Of a stretch of 64,000 nt of DNA, positions 1 to 11,004 are shown in pieces. Source of the stretch: JAABQG01 sp963726365. GTDB taxonomy: Bacteria; Pseudomonadota; Gammaproteobacteria; Burkholderiales; Burkholderiaceae_C. Positions within the stretch are counted from its first letter, which is position 1; each line of letters starts with the position of its first letter. The notes under the pieces were generated by a model. The model worked only from the letters and a program-made list of their open reading frames with translations, was not told the DNA's origin and searched no databases. A program made the translations under genes and the position numbers. The stretch spans positions 1 to 64,000 of the forward strand of contig CAVSCI010000015.1 of the NCBI GenBank assembly GCA_963726365.1, written 5' to 3'.

Positions 1-324
1 CTATCACCTGCTATGGCCAGCCTTTCCAGACTGTTCCGTTAAGAGTCGTGCTATCACTAACAGGCTTTTCCGATTTCGCTCGCCACTACTTTCGGAATCT
101 CGGTTGATGTCTTTTCCTCGAGCTACTGAGATGTTTCAGTTCACCCGGTTCGCCTCGCATACCTATGTATTCAGTATGCGATACCTTTGCAGGTGGGTTT
201 CCCCATTCGGAAATCTCCGGATCAAAGCTAATTTGCCAGCTCCCCGAAGCTTATCGCAGGCTATCACGTCCTTCGTCGCCTATCATCGCCAAGGCATCCA
301 CCACATGCTCTTATTCACTTGACC
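1..324 (-). rRNA. rrl: 23S ribosomal RNA, 5' part
   Basis: The minus strand from 324 downwards reads as the start of bacterial 23S rRNA (GGTCAAGTGAATAAGAGCAT, then the conserved GTGGATGCCTTGG block). Only about the first 324 nt are present; the gene runs off the left edge. It is the last gene seen of an rrn operon transcribed leftwards (16S, tRNA-Ile, tRNA-Ala, 23S). The 5' end is set by alignment to the E. coli 23S start and could be off by a few bases. Confidence 0.95.
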
Positions 325-652
325 CTATAACTTTGACGTTTCTTTCGAAATCAAAATCGTTTCAAGGAATGATGTCAGGTCTTTCACCTGACGCGTTATG
401 CCGTCTCCAAATTTTCATCTGGAGTATTCGAATTTCAAACGTGAAGTCTGATATTCATTTTGACGCAATCAAAAAACTATGTCGTTAGCGGCACGGTCTG
501 CACTAAACCTTTACGAATGTGCAGTTTCCGCTAACAACGCTGATTAAACTCTATGAATTTTTAAAGAACAGCCGATTGGTCAGGAGATCCTGATCAACAA
601 CAAAGAGGCCTCTTGCGAAGCCGCTTTGGTGTTGAATGACAAGTATCGTTGG
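325..652 (-). other. tRNA-Ala to 23S spacer, no gene
   Basis: This 328-nt spacer is AT-richer than the rest of the window and holds no gene. Its only recognisable content is a boxA-like antitermination motif near 561-570 and sequence expected to form the 23S processing stem with the 3' flank, which lies outside the window. Confidence 0.7.
561..570 (-). promoter_or_regulatory. boxA-like antitermination site before 23S
   Basis: On the minus strand this reads TGTTCTTTAA, followed by AAAATTC, close to the rrn boxA consensus TGCTCTTTAA. BoxA in rrn spacers recruits NusB/NusE to keep polymerase from terminating in untranslated RNA. Seen by motif and position only. Confidence 0.6.
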
Positions 653-728
653 TGGTGGAGGATGACGGGATCGAACCGACGACCCCCTGCTTGCAAAGCA
701 GGTGCTCTCCCAGCTGAGCTAATCCCCC
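653..728 (-). tRNA. tRNA-Ala (anticodon TGC)
   Basis: The minus strand gives a 76-nt cloverleaf beginning GGGGGATTAGCTCAGCTGGG and ending with an encoded CCA. The anticodon TGC (complement of 693-695) sits in loop TTTGCAA, and the T-arm GGTTCGATCC is intact. Its place between 16S and 23S, next to tRNA-Ile, is the usual proteobacterial rrn spacer arrangement. Confidence 0.97.
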
Positions 729-746
729 AGTTTGATTGGACGACGG

Positions 747-823
747 TGGTGGGTCTGGTTGGTCTCGAACCAACGACCCCCGCCTTATCAAGACGGTGCT
801 CTAACCAACTGAGCTACAGACCC
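747..823 (-). tRNA. tRNA-Ile (anticodon GAT)
   Basis: The minus strand gives a 77-nt cloverleaf beginning GGGTCTGTAGCTCAGTTGGT and ending with CCA. The anticodon GAT is the complement of 787-789 and the T-arm is GGTTCGAGACC. It is the first tRNA of the 16S-23S spacer, 18 nt upstream of tRNA-Ala. Confidence 0.97.
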
Positions 824-881
824 AAGCCGGTCACTTATGACCAGGCATGAACCCTAGTCGTCAGCGACAACCTTCCAACAA

Positions 882-899
882 CCGATAAGTGTGAGCGTT
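882..899 (-). other. 3' arm of 16S rRNA processing stem
   Basis: This 18-nt stretch is the reverse complement of 2598-2615 with one mismatch that becomes a G-U pair in RNA. The two arms flank 16S on its 3' and 5' sides, so the precursor can fold them into the long duplex that RNase III cuts to release pre-16S. Confidence 0.8.
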
Positions 900-920
900 C
901 AAATTTGACTGCAGTTTCCA

Positions 921-2454
<1,534 letters not shown>

Positions 2455-2597
2455 GATCTTGATTTTTTCGCTCTTTCGAGCAACTCATAAATTGGAATCG
2501 ACGTGATTTTCTTTGACGAACATCACATCTTTTTTACTTCATGAGCGTTTGTAAGTCAGTTAAGACTTAGTTCCGAAGAACTTGGCAATCGCCTTCA

Positions 2598-2615
2598 AAC
2601 GCCCACACTTATCGG
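2598..2615 (-). other. 5' arm of 16S rRNA processing stem
   Basis: Partner of 882-899: 17 of 18 positions are complementary and the remaining pair is G-U. It lies in the rrn leader about 145 nt upstream of mature 16S, the expected place for the RNase III stem. Confidence 0.8.
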
Positions 2616-2698
2616 CTGTAAATTTTTAACGAACCCCTCGCAAAACCCAGACTCTTCGTCTGGATCCCGCCAACTCGCTGTGATCAGCTGAGCCTTCT

Positions 2699-2728
2699 AT
2701 TATGACATGTTTTTTTAAGTCTTGTCAA
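2699..2728 (-). promoter_or_regulatory. rrn operon promoter (sigma-70 type)
   Basis: On the minus strand a perfect -35 TTGACA (complement of 2723-2728) is followed after 18 nt by the -10 hexamer CATAAT (complement of 2699-2704), predicting a start near 2692. It lies about 240 nt upstream of mature 16S. A small hairpin (CCAGAC arms, 2647-2663) follows early in the leader. The rest of 2455-3026 is rRNA leader and then about 300 bp with no gene that I can support. Confidence 0.8.
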
Positions 2729-3026
2729 ACTTTAGGGTTTTCCCGATGACCCGGTGTCGCTACCACGTCTTCGACCCCAACTTCTTGCTGCTTTCGCAGC
2801 CGCCTAGGAAAAAGTTTTCTTCGGCGAAGCCCTCCACTATAGCACGCTTTTTTGCCCCTTTTCCGGCAGATGCAAAACTTTTGTTGAGCTTCGATGCCGT
2901 CACCGGCGGGCGCACTGTTGCGGGGGACAAATTTTAGCACAGCCGCGCCTCAAACGGGCCATGGCAGCGCCGCATTTCGACCTTCACACACGCGCCAAGG
3001 CGCTGCACCCGGATAATCCCTGCCAC

Positions 3027-4959
3027 ATGGCACTGATCACCCTCATAGACGCCCACCTGGCCTTTGGCCACGTGGCACTCCTCGACAAGACTGGCTTCTC
3101 CCTTGAGAGCGGCGAGCGCGTCGGACTCATCGGACGCAACGGCGCTGGCAAGTCCTCGCTGCTCAAGATACTGGGGGGTATGGAGAAGCCCGACGACGGC
3201 ATGGTGCAGTTCCAGCAGGGCGTGCGCCTGGCCTTCGTTGCCCAGGAACCGCAGCTGAACCCGGAAGACACCGTGTTCACTTCGGTGAGTGCAGGCCTCA
3301 AGGGATTGATCCAGCTGATCGACCAGTACACGCACAGCCAGGGCGACCTCGATACCCTGCAGAGCGCGATTGAAGCCCAGGACGGCTGGAACTGGGAGCA
3401 GCGCGTCGACGAGACCCTGCATCGCCTGCATCTGGATCCCCAGGCGCGGATCAGCGACCTTTCCGGCGGCACCCGCAAGCGTGTCGCCCTGGCCCAGGCG
3501 CTGGTGACCCAGCCCGACGTATTGCTGCTCGATGAGCCCACCAACCACCTGGACCTCGACTCCATCCAGTGGCTGGAACAACTGCTGATCGACTTCAAGG
3601 GCAGTGTCGTCGCCATCACCCACGACCGTTCCTTCCTGGACCGCGTCGCCACCCGCATCGTCGAACTCGACCGGGGCCAGCTGCGCTCCTACCCGGGCAA
3701 TTTCGGCGCCTACCTGATCCAGAAAGACGAGCAGCTGGCGCAAGAGGCGGTGATTCAGGCCAAGGCCGACAAGCTGCTGGCGCAGGAGGAAATCTGGATC
3801 CGCAAGGGTGTGGAAGCCCGCCGCACCCGCGCCCAGGCGCGCATCGTGCGGCTCGGTGAATTGCGCGCCAAGCACCAGGCACGGCGCGAGGTCGTGGGCA
3901 GCGTGACGATGGACGTGAACAGCGGCGCGGCCAGCGGCAAGCTGGTAGCCGAACTCACCCATGTCTCCAAAACCTTTGGCGAACGCTGCATCGTGCGCGA
4001 CTTTTCCGCCACCATACTGCGCGGCGACAAGATCGGCCTGCTCGGACCCAACGGCGCGGGCAAGACGACCCTTCTCAAGCTGATCCTGGGTGAACTCAAG
4101 GCGGACCCGGCACCGGCCAACTCACCCAAACCCGAACCCGGGCACAGCCCTTGGGGCACCGTGCGCCAGGGTGCCAACATCTCCGTGGCCTATTTCGACC
4201 AGATGCGCAATGCGCTGGACCTCGACGCCACCCTCGAAGACTTCATCAGCCCCGGCAGCGAGTGGATCGAGATCGGCGGCAAGCGCCAGCACGTCAAGAG
4301 TTACCTCGGCGACTTCCTGTTCTCGCCGGCCCGAGCCAACTCGCCGGTACGCTCCCTGTCGGGTGGCGAACGCAACCGCCTGCTGCTGGCCCGCCTGTTT
4401 GCCCGACCGGCGAACGTGCTGGTGCTCGACGAGCCGACCAACGACCTCGACATCGACACTCTGGAGTTGCTGGAGGACCTGCTGCAGAACTACGACGGCA
4501 CGGTGTTTCTGGTCAGCCACGACCGCACCTTCCTCGACAACGTGGTCACCAGCACGATCGCCTTCGAAGGCGACGGTCAGTGGCGCGAGTACGAGGGCGG
4601 CGTGCAAGACTGGCTGGTGCAGTCGGCGCGCACCCAAGCCATTCAGGATGCGGCAAAAAAAGTAGCAAACAAAGGCCTTCCGGCGCTGGGAAATGCCGGG
4701 AAAGCCTTGAAAAATCAGCACAAGCCCGACGCCAGCACCTGCCAAACTCAGCTACAAGGACCAGCGCGAGCTCGACGCCCTGCCCGGACGCATCGATGTG
4801 CTGGAGAAGGAACAGCAGGCCCTGCGCGCCGAACTGGCCGATGGCAGCCTCTACAGCCGCGACCCCGAACGCGCGACCGCACTGCATGCCCGGGACACCG
4901 CCATCGATGACGAACTGATGGCCGCGATGGAGCGATGGGAAGCCCTCTCGGCGCGCTGA
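3027..4959 (+). CDS. uup: ABC-F family ATPase, Uup-like (frameshifted near 4740)
   Basis: Cytoplasmic ABC-F protein with two fused ATPase domains and no membrane segments; the family acts on ribosomes, and Uup also on DNA processing. Visible are Walker A GRNGAGKSS (about residue 36) and GPNGAGKTT (about 340), signatures LSGGTRKR and LSGGERNR, and two LLDEPTNHLD/VLDEPTNDLD Walker B motifs. The start ATG at 3027 was chosen because homology begins at MALITL. Just after residue 570 the frame slips by +1 at about 4740: the typical Uup C-terminal coiled coil (KLSYKDQRELDALPGRI) continues from 4741 to a stop at 4957-4959. This looks like a sequencing indel and not decay. A TAGC-N17-CGCTGG repeat fills the linker before the coiled coil. 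Confidence 0.9.
4655..4716 (+). repeat. TAGC-N17-CGCTGG element, copy 1 (in uup)
   Basis: AT-rich insert in the linker between ATPase domain 2 and the C-terminal coiled coil of the ABC-F gene. Core: TAGC, 17 nt, CGCTGG. It shares TAGCAAACAAAG with copy 3. It is read in the frame giving V-A-N-K ... A-L-G. Confidence 0.55.
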
Positions 4960-4960
4960 C

Positions 4961-6409
4961 TCAGCGTTCCATCGCCTTGATCTGCCGGGTCAGCACGCTC
5001 CAGAAATCCGCCTCTTGCGTGGTTGCGAAGTTGATGCGCATCAGCGTGCTGGGGCTGCGGGTGGCATGAAACAGCGCCCCCGGCGCGATCAGATAGCCCT
5101 CGTCCAGCATGCGCTGCGCCAGTTGGTCGGTGTCCACGCCCGTGTCCACCCAGCCGAACAGGCCGGCCGGCTCGGCGGCAAAGGTGCAGCCGGCCTGCAG
5201 CGCCAGCTTGACGCTGCGGCTGCGGGCGGCATCCAGCCGCGTGCGGATGCGCTCGGCATGGCGGCGCAACTGGCCCTGTTCGATGCAGTGGGCCAGCGCC
5301 TTTTCCAGCAGGCTGGGCGTGGTCAGCGTGGCCAGCAACTTGGTGTCCAGCAGGCGCTCCACCAGATCGGGCGGCGCAGCCATGAAGCCGATGCGCCAGT
5401 TCGGCGCCAGGATCTTGGCGAAGCCGCTGACATAAATCGTGCGCTGCAGGCCGTCGAGCACGCTCATGCGGGTGGCATGTTCAGGCGCGATGTGGCTGTA
5501 GGTGTCGTCCTCCACCACATGGAAGTTGCAGGCCTGCGCCAGTTGCAGCACGCGGTGCGCATGGCCCGGCGTGAGGCTGTAGCCCGTGGGGTTGTGCAGC
5601 ACGCTGACGCTGACGAACAGTTTGGGTGCGTGCATTTCACAGTAGCGCGCCATCACCTCGATGTCCGGCCCGGCCGGCCCGCGCGGCACCGGCAGGATGC
5701 GCATGCCCAAGGCATCGAGCCGGGCAAACTCCACCGCCCAGCCGGGCTCCTCCACCATCACGCAGTCGCCCGCCTTCAGCAGGGTGCGGCTCACGATGTC
5801 GAGCGCGTGGGTGGCGCCCACGGTGGTGATGATCTGGCCGGGGGCGGCCGGCACGCCCAGCGCCATCAGGCGCGCCGACAGCACCCGGCGCAGATGGCTG
5901 TCGCCCAAGGGTTCACCGTATCTGAGCGAGCTTTCCTGCAGCGCCGCGGTGCTGGTGACCTTGCGCACGGCCGCCGTCATGAAGTTCGTCGCCAGCCAGT
6001 CCGGCGGAAAAATCCCCATGCCCGGCTGGGGCTTCGGCCCGGTCGGGTGGAACATGCCGCGGATCAGCGCCGTGGCGTTGACCGGCGAGACGATGCGATC
6101 CGGTGCACCCGGGGCGCCAGGCGATCCTGTTTTCAGAGCATCCGGTGACCCATTGATGCTGGGAAGCGCCGCCTTTGGCACCCAATCCCGGACAAAGAAG
6201 CCCCGGTGCGGCCGCGCCTCGATGAGGCCCTGCGCCAGCAACTGGTCGTAGGCGGCGACCACCGTGGACGGGCTGACCTCATGCTGATCAGCACATTGGC
6301 GCACACTGGGCAGGCGGGCGCCGGGCGCCAGCAGGCGGTCGCGGATGCGCGTGGCAAAACGTCCGGCAAGCTGCTCCGTCAATGACTGGGAGGCGGTTCG
6401 CATCAGCAT
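4961..6409 (-). CDS. MocR-family PLP-dependent transcriptional regulator
   Basis: MocR/PdxR regulators fuse a GntR winged helix to a catalytically altered class I aminotransferase that binds PLP and an amino-acid ligand. Here the wHTH is at about residues 10-75 (LAPGARLPSVRQCADQ, then VSPSTVVAAYDQL) and the aminotransferase fold from about 110, with the PLP-lysine segment SGFAKILAPNWRIG. The start at 6409 (482 residues) is chosen for its AGGAA box 7 nt upstream; an upstream in-frame start at 6502 would add 31 unlikely residues. It lies back to back with the 6598-12688 operon, its probable target, and 1 bp from the end of the ABC-F gene. Confidence 0.9.
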   Translation of the reverse strand: MLMRTASQSLTEQLAGRFATRIRDRLLAPGARLPSVRQCADQHEVSPSTVVAAYDQLLAQGLIEARPHRGFFVRDWVPKAALPSINGSPDALKTGSPGAPGAPDRIVSPVNATALIRGMFHPTGPKPQPGMGIFPPDWLATNFMTAAVRKVTSTAALQESSLRYGEPLGDSHLRRVLSARLMALGVPAAPGQIITTVGATHALDIVSRTLLKAGDCVMVEEPGWAVEFARLDALGMRILPVPRGPAGPDIEVMARYCEMHAPKLFVSVSVLHNPTGYSLTPGHAHRVLQLAQACNFHVVEDDTYSHIAPEHATRMSVLDGLQRTIYVSGFAKILAPNWRIGFMAAPPDLVERLLDTKLLATLTTPSLLEKALAHCIEQGQLRRHAERIRTRLDAARSRSVKLALQAGCTFAAEPAGLFGWVDTGVDTDQLAQRMLDEGYLIAPGALFHATRSPSTLMRINFATTQEADFWSVLTRQIKAMER

Positions 6410-6505
6410 GTTGATTCCTGAAGAGTCGGGGACAGAGCAAAGTTCACTTCGTGTACCTCTTGGGCTGTCCCGCAAGTTTTTCCGGTGTGTGGACAAAATC
6501 AACCG

Positions 6506-6550
6506 TACAGTTTCACATCTGAGACGCTCAACTGTATTGATTGTGTATTG
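6506..6550. promoter_or_regulatory. Candidate MocR operator region
   Basis: The 188-bp divergent intergenic region contains an inverted repeat TACAGTT (6506-6512) / AACTGTA (6530-6536) and a direct repeat TGTATTG at 6533-6539 and 6544-6550, spaced by 11 bp, one helical turn. MocR proteins commonly bind repeats in the shared promoter of their divergent target operon. Assigned by position and symmetry only. Confidence 0.45.
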
Positions 6551-6597
6551 TCTTCAAAGGATAAAGTAAGGCCCATGAACTGGCAAGCCCCCGTCCC

Positions 6598-7203
6598 ATG
6601 ACCGCCGCCGAATTCAGCGCCCTGCTGCTGTTGTCCGCGGCCACCAGCTTCACGCCGGGGCCGAACACCACGCTGTCCACCGCGCTGGCCGCCAATTTCG
6701 GCTTGAAGCGGGCGATGCGATTTGTCTGCGCGGTGCCGGTGGGCTGGGGCCTGCTGTTCACGCTGTGCGCGGTCGGCCTCGGTGCGCTGGTGGTTGCCCA
6801 GCCCGCGCTGCGCTGGGGCATCCTGGGTGGCGGCGTCACCTACCTGCTTTGGCTGGCGTGGAAACTCAGCGGCAGCCGCTCGCTGGTGCAGGTCGATGCC
6901 TCGCGCCTGAATGTCACGTTCTTCCAGGGCGTGATGCTGCAGTTCCTCAACATCAAGGCGTGGATGCTGGCACTGTCGGTCGTCGCCGGCTGGATTGCCG
7001 GGCGGCCCGATGCCACCGAGCGCACCCTGCAGGTGCTGCCGCTGATGCTGGCCTTTGGCTTCTTCAGCAACCTGGCCTACGCGAGCGTCGGCTCGCTGCT
7101 GCGCGGCTGGCTGGCCCACGGGCAGCGCCTGCTGGTGTTCAACCGCTGCATGGCCGCGGCGCTGGTCCTCACCGCCGTCTGGATGATCCGGAGCGCGCCA
7201 TGA
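6598..7203 (+). CDS. LysE-family amino-acid exporter
   Basis: Inner-membrane protein of 201 residues with about six hydrophobic segments, the usual LysE/RhtB length. The N-terminal signature is TSFTPGPNTTL, with the family's GPxxxL motif. Such proteins export amino acids or their analogues by proton exchange. First gene of the putative MocR-controlled operon; its stop overlaps the ATG of the EamA gene (ATGA). No strong Shine-Dalgarno precedes ATG 6598; an ATG at 6575 is out of frame. Substrate is not predictable. Confidence 0.9.
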   Translation: MTAAEFSALLLLSAATSFTPGPNTTLSTALAANFGLKRAMRFVCAVPVGWGLLFTLCAVGLGALVVAQPALRWGILGGGVTYLLWLAWKLSGSRSLVQVDASRLNVTFFQGVMLQFLNIKAWMLALSVVAGWIAGRPDATERTLQVLPLMLAFGFFSNLAYASVGSLLRGWLAHGQRLLVFNRCMAAALVLTAVWMIRSAP

Positions 7204-8165
7204 CGACGGGCAATACATCCAGCGCCCATCACCTGACCCCCGAAGAAGTCCGCGGCCTGTGGCTCGGCCTGCTCGGCGTGCTGATCTTTTCGCTGACCCT
7301 GCCTATGACACGGCTGGCCGTGGGCTCGCCCGAGGCGCCGCAGCTCTCCGGCCTGTTCATTGCCTTTGGCCGCGCGGCCGTCGCCGGTGCCTTAAGCCTG
7401 TTCTTCCTCGCCTTCACGCGCGCGCCGAAGCCCGCGCGGGGCGACTGGCCGCTGATCTTCGCCATCGCTGCCGGCGCGGTGTTCGGATTCCCGCTGTGCA
7501 CCTCGATCGCGATGCGGCATGTCGAAGCCGTTCACGCCAGCGTGATCCTCGGCGTGCTGCCGCTGGCCACGGCGCTGGTCGGCGCGTGGGCGCACCAGCA
7601 GCGGCCGTCCTGGGGATTCTGGGCCTGCGCCGCGCTGGGCAGCGCCCTGGTGATGGGCTTTGCGGTGCTGAGGTCAGGCGCGGCCGCCGGCAGCCTGTCG
7701 ATCCACTGGGCCGACGGCCTGCTGCTCGCGGCCATGGCCTGGGGCGCGCTGGCCTACGTGGCCGGCGGCAAGCTCTCGGGCCGGCTGCGCGCCGACCATG
7801 TGATCTGCTGGGCGCTGGTCATCTCGCTGCCCGTCACCGCGCCGGCCACCCTGCTCACCTGGCCGACGAATGCGATCGCGCCAGGCGCCTGGTGGGCGTT
7901 CGGCTACGTGGCGGTGTTCTCCATGTGGATCGGCTTTTTTGCCTGGTACCGCGGCCTGGCGCTGGGCGGCACGGTGCGGGTCAGCCAGGTGCAACTGGTG
8001 CAGCCGTTCTTCTCCATGCTGCTGGCCGTGCCACTGCTGGGCGAGAAACTCGACGCCGTGACGCTGGGTTTCGGCCTGGCCGTGATCGCCACGGTGTTTC
8101 TGGGCAAAAGGATGCCGGTGCAGGCAACGAAGACAATCACGAGATTCAAGCAAGGAACCCCATGA
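7200..8165 (+). CDS. EamA/DMT-family transporter
   Basis: A 321-residue polytopic membrane protein with about ten hydrophobic helices in two EamA repeats (LGVLIFSLTLPMTRLAVG at the start of the first; the second ends GEKLDAVTLGFGLAVIATVFLGKR). DMT transporters of this class usually export metabolites, amino acids or small organic acids. Start ATG 7200 overlaps the LysE stop by 4 bp and its own stop overlaps the next ATG, showing translational coupling. A second exporter in one operon with catabolic enzymes suggests overflow or toxicity control of the substrate or product. Confidence 0.9.
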   Translation: MTTGNTSSAHHLTPEEVRGLWLGLLGVLIFSLTLPMTRLAVGSPEAPQLSGLFIAFGRAAVAGALSLFFLAFTRAPKPARGDWPLIFAIAAGAVFGFPLCTSIAMRHVEAVHASVILGVLPLATALVGAWAHQQRPSWGFWACAALGSALVMGFAVLRSGAAAGSLSIHWADGLLLAAMAWGALAYVAGGKLSGRLRADHVICWALVISLPVTAPATLLTWPTNAIAPGAWWAFGYVAVFSMWIGFFAWYRGLALGGTVRVSQVQLVQPFFSMLLAVPLLGEKLDAVTLGFGLAVIATVFLGKRMPVQATKTITRFKQGTP

Positions 8166-9357
8166 CGAACTGGACGATGGCCCGACGCGCCGAAAAAATG
8201 AACCCCTCGGTGATCCGCGAGATCCTCAAGGTCACCGAGAAGCCCGGCATCATCAGCTTTGCCGGTGGCCTGCCCTCGCCCAAGACCTTCCCGGTCGAGG
8301 CCATGCTCGAAGCCACGCAGCAGGTGCTCACGCATGACGGCCGCGCCTCGCTGCAGTACGCCGCCAGCGAAGGCTACGGCCCGCTGCGCGAGTGGGTCGC
8401 GCACGACCTGCTCAAGCAGGGCATGCAGGTCAGCCCCGACCAGGTGCTGATCACCACCGGCAGCCAGCAAGGGCTGGACCTGGTGGCCAAGATCCTGATC
8501 GACGCGGACAGCCGCATCCTGGTCGAGACGCCCACCTACCTCGGCGCGCTGCAGGCCTTCACGCCGATGGAGCCGCAGGTGGTGAGCGTCGACAGCGACG
8601 ACAGCGGCGTAGATCGCCGACGACCTGCGAGCCAAGGCAGGCGATGGCGCCGGAAACCGCGCGCGCTTCGTCTACCTGCTGCCCAATTTCCAGAACCCCA
8701 CCGGCCGCACCATGACCGAGGCGCGCCGCGCCGCCGTGGCCGCCGTGGCGGTCGAAGCCGGCCTGCCGATCATCGAAGACAACCCCTATGGCGACCTGTG
8801 GTTCGACGCCGCGCCGCCTCCCTCGCTGGCGTCGCGCCACCCCGACGGCACGGTGTACCTCGGCTCGTTCTCCAAAATTCTGGCGCCCGGCCTGCGCCTG
8901 GGCTACCTGGTGGCGCCCGAAGGCGCTCTACCCCAAGCTGCTGCAGGCCAAACAGGCCGCCGACCTGCACACGCCCAGTTTCAACCAGCGCATCGTCTCC
9001 GAAGTGCTGAAAAACGGCTTCATCGACCGCCACGTGCCCACCATCCGCGCGCTCTACAAGCAGCAGTGCGCGGCCATGCTGGCCGCGCTCGACCGTGAGA
9101 TGGCCGGCCTGGATTTCACTTTCAACCGGCCGGCCGGCGGCATGTTCCTGTGGGCGCGCCTGCCCGCCGGCGTGGACGCCGTGGGTCTGCTGCCCAAGGC
9201 GGTGGAAAAGAACGTGGCCTTCGTGCCCGGCGCAGCCTTCTACGCCGACCATGCCGATCCGCGCACGCTGCGCCTGTCGTTCGTCACGGCCAGCGTCGAC
9301 CAGATCAACACCGGCATTGCCGCGCTGGCGCAGGCGATCCGCGAGTACCGCGGCTGA
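8162..9357 (+). CDS. PLP-dependent aminotransferase, class I/II (two frameshifts)
   Basis: Fold-type I aminotransferase of the 2-aminoadipate/MocR-domain-like group, about 398 residues. Conserved pieces are ISFAGGLPSPKTFP, ITTGSQQGLDL, NFQNPTGRTM, IIEDNPYG and the PLP-lysine motif GSFSKILAPGLRLGY. The coding frame slips +1 near 8618 and +1 near 8930; both flanking frames keep full family similarity, so sequencing insertions are more likely than a true pseudogene. Start ATG 8162 overlaps the EamA stop (ATGA). It probably transaminates the amino acid sensed by the MocR regulator. Confidence 0.85.
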
Positions 9358-9360
9358 GCC

Positions 9361-10026
9361 ATGCCCGGCGTTGTGCCGTCACTCGATGAGCCCGCGCCGG
9401 CGGGGACGCTCAGGCTCTGGGGCCGCACCAGTTCGATCAACGTGCGCAAGGTGCTCTGGACGCTGCAGGCCATCGGCGTTCCCTTTGAGCGCATCGACGC
9501 CGGCCTGAGCTTCGGCGTCGTTACAACCCCCGGTTATCTGGCGCACAACCCGAATGCGCTGGTGCCGCTGCTGCAGGATGGCGACTTCGTGCTTTGGGAG
9601 TCCAACGTCATCGTGCGTTACCTGTGCGCCAGGTACGCACCGGGCAGCCTTTACCCTGCCGACCTGCAACAGCGCTTCGACGCCGAGCGCTGGATGGACT
9701 GGCAGCAGACCACGCTGAACCCCGCCGGCAGCCCCGGCTTCAAGCAGTGGATCCGCACGCCGGAGGCCGAGCGCGAGCCGGCCGTGATCGAGCGCTCGCG
9801 CGCCGCCACCGAGCCGCTGCTGGCGCTGCTGGATGGGCACCTTGCCACCCGCGCCTGGATGGCCGGTGAGCACTTCACCATGGCCGACATCCCGATCGGC
9901 TGCGAAATCCACCGCTGGTGGGGCCTGCCGCAGCCGCGTCCGGCCCTGCCGCATCTGGAGCGCTGGTACGCCGCCGTGCAGGCGCGCCCGGCCACCCGTG
10001 GTGTGCTGGACCTTCCTCTGAGCTGA
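9361..10026 (+). CDS. Glutathione S-transferase family protein
   Basis: A 221-residue cytosolic GST with an N-terminal thioredoxin-like domain (RLWGRTSSINVRKVLWTL, with the candidate active-site serine in TSSIN) and an all-helical C-terminal domain (ITMADIP-like segment FTMADIPIGCEIHRWW). It starts 3 bp after the aminotransferase stop. Bacterial GSTs of this class conjugate or isomerise electrophiles; in this operon it may act on a reactive intermediate. The exact substrate cannot be told from sequence. Confidence 0.9.
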   Translation: MPGVVPSLDEPAPAGTLRLWGRTSSINVRKVLWTLQAIGVPFERIDAGLSFGVVTTPGYLAHNPNALVPLLQDGDFVLWESNVIVRYLCARYAPGSLYPADLQQRFDAERWMDWQQTTLNPAGSPGFKQWIRTPEAEREPAVIERSRAATEPLLALLDGHLATRAWMAGEHFTMADIPIGCEIHRWWGLPQPRPALPHLERWYAAVQARPATRGVLDLPLS

Positions 10027-10077
10027 TCGCCCGCGTTGACCCGCCCGCACGACCCTTTCCTTTTCCCAGGACCACCC

Positions 10078-11004
10078 ATGGCCATCCGCCCCTTCAAACA
10101 GATCGACGTCTTCACCGCCACGCCCTGTTACGGCAACCCGCTGGCTGTGGTGCTCGACGGCTCAGGCCTGAGCGACGCGGCCCTGCAACGCTTCGCGCAC
10201 TGGACCAACCTGAGCGAGACCAGCTTCGTGCTGCCGCCCACCGAGGCCGGCCGTGCGGCCGGTGCCGACTACCGGGTGCGCATCTTCACGCCCGGTGCCG
10301 AGTTGCCATTTGCCGGCCACCCGACGCTGGGCACCTGCCACGCGTGGCTTGAGGCGGGCGGTGTGGCGCAGAACCCGGAATTCGTCGTACAGGAATGCGG
10401 CGTCGGCCTGGTGCGCATCCGCCAGCGCGGGCAACTGCGGGCCTTTGCGGCGCCGGCGTTGACACGCTGCGCGCCGGACGCCGCCCTGCTGACCGCCGTG
10501 ATCGCTGCGCTGGGTTTGCAGCCACAGCAGGTGCTGGCCGCCGAGTTGCTCGACAACGGGCCGGTCTGGCTGGGCCTGCTGCTCGACAGCCCCGAGACCG
10601 TCCTGGCGCTGGACCCCGACCATGCCGCGCTCAAGGAACTGGGGCAAAAAGTGGGCATTGCCAGCGTCAGGCGGTCACAGGATGCTATTCAATTGATATC
10701 ACGCTCGAGCCGGGAAGCCAAGGCGTTCGACGGGCATGCCGCGCCGACCCTGGCCCAGCCCGACCTTGAGGTCCGCGCCTTTGCCGCGCCGGTCGGCGTC
10801 AACGAAGACCCGGTCACCGGCAGCCTGAACGCCAGCCTGGCGCAGTGGCTGATCGCCGACGGCCACCTGCCCGAGCGCTACCTCGCTGGCCAGGGCGGCT
10901 GCCTCGGGCGTGACGGGCGGGTGCACATCGAGCGCGACGCGGCGGCCCAGGTCTGGGTCGGCGGCGAATCGGTCACCTGCATCAACGGCACGGTGACGCT
11001 GTGA
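10078..11004 (+). CDS. PhzF family isomerase
   Basis: PhzF-like proteins are diaminopimelate-epimerase-fold isomerases. Seen are FKQIDVFTATPCYGNPLAVV, the catalytic-glutamate segment NLSETSFVLPP, the FAGHPTLGTCH block and EDPVTGSLNASLAQWL. Start ATG 10078 has AGGA 7 nt upstream; a TTG at 10036 is less likely. Length is 308 residues. About residues 190-210 carry a repeat-derived insert (copy 2). The stop overlaps the GTG of the next gene. Likely role: isomerisation or epimerisation step in the same pathway. Confidence 0.9.
   Translation: MAIRPFKQIDVFTATPCYGNPLAVVLDGSGLSDAALQRFAHWTNLSETSFVLPPTEAGRAAGADYRVRIFTPGAELPFAGHPTLGTCHAWLEAGGVAQNPEFVVQECGVGLVRIRQRGQLRAFAAPALTRCAPDAALLTAVIAALGLQPQQVLAAELLDNGPVWLGLLLDSPETVLALDPDHAALKELGQKVGIASVRRSQDAIQLISRSSREAKAFDGHAAPTLAQPDLEVRAFAAPVGVNEDPVTGSLNASLAQWLIADGHLPERYLAGQGGCLGRDGRVHIERDAAAQVWVGGESVTCINGTVTL
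10641..10700 (-). repeat. TAGC-N17-CGCTGG element, copy 2 (in phzF-like gene)
   Basis: Element in reverse orientation to the host gene: minus strand TAGC, 17 nt, CGCTGG, then an AT-rich tail. It is translated through in frame within the PhzF protein. Confidence 0.55.
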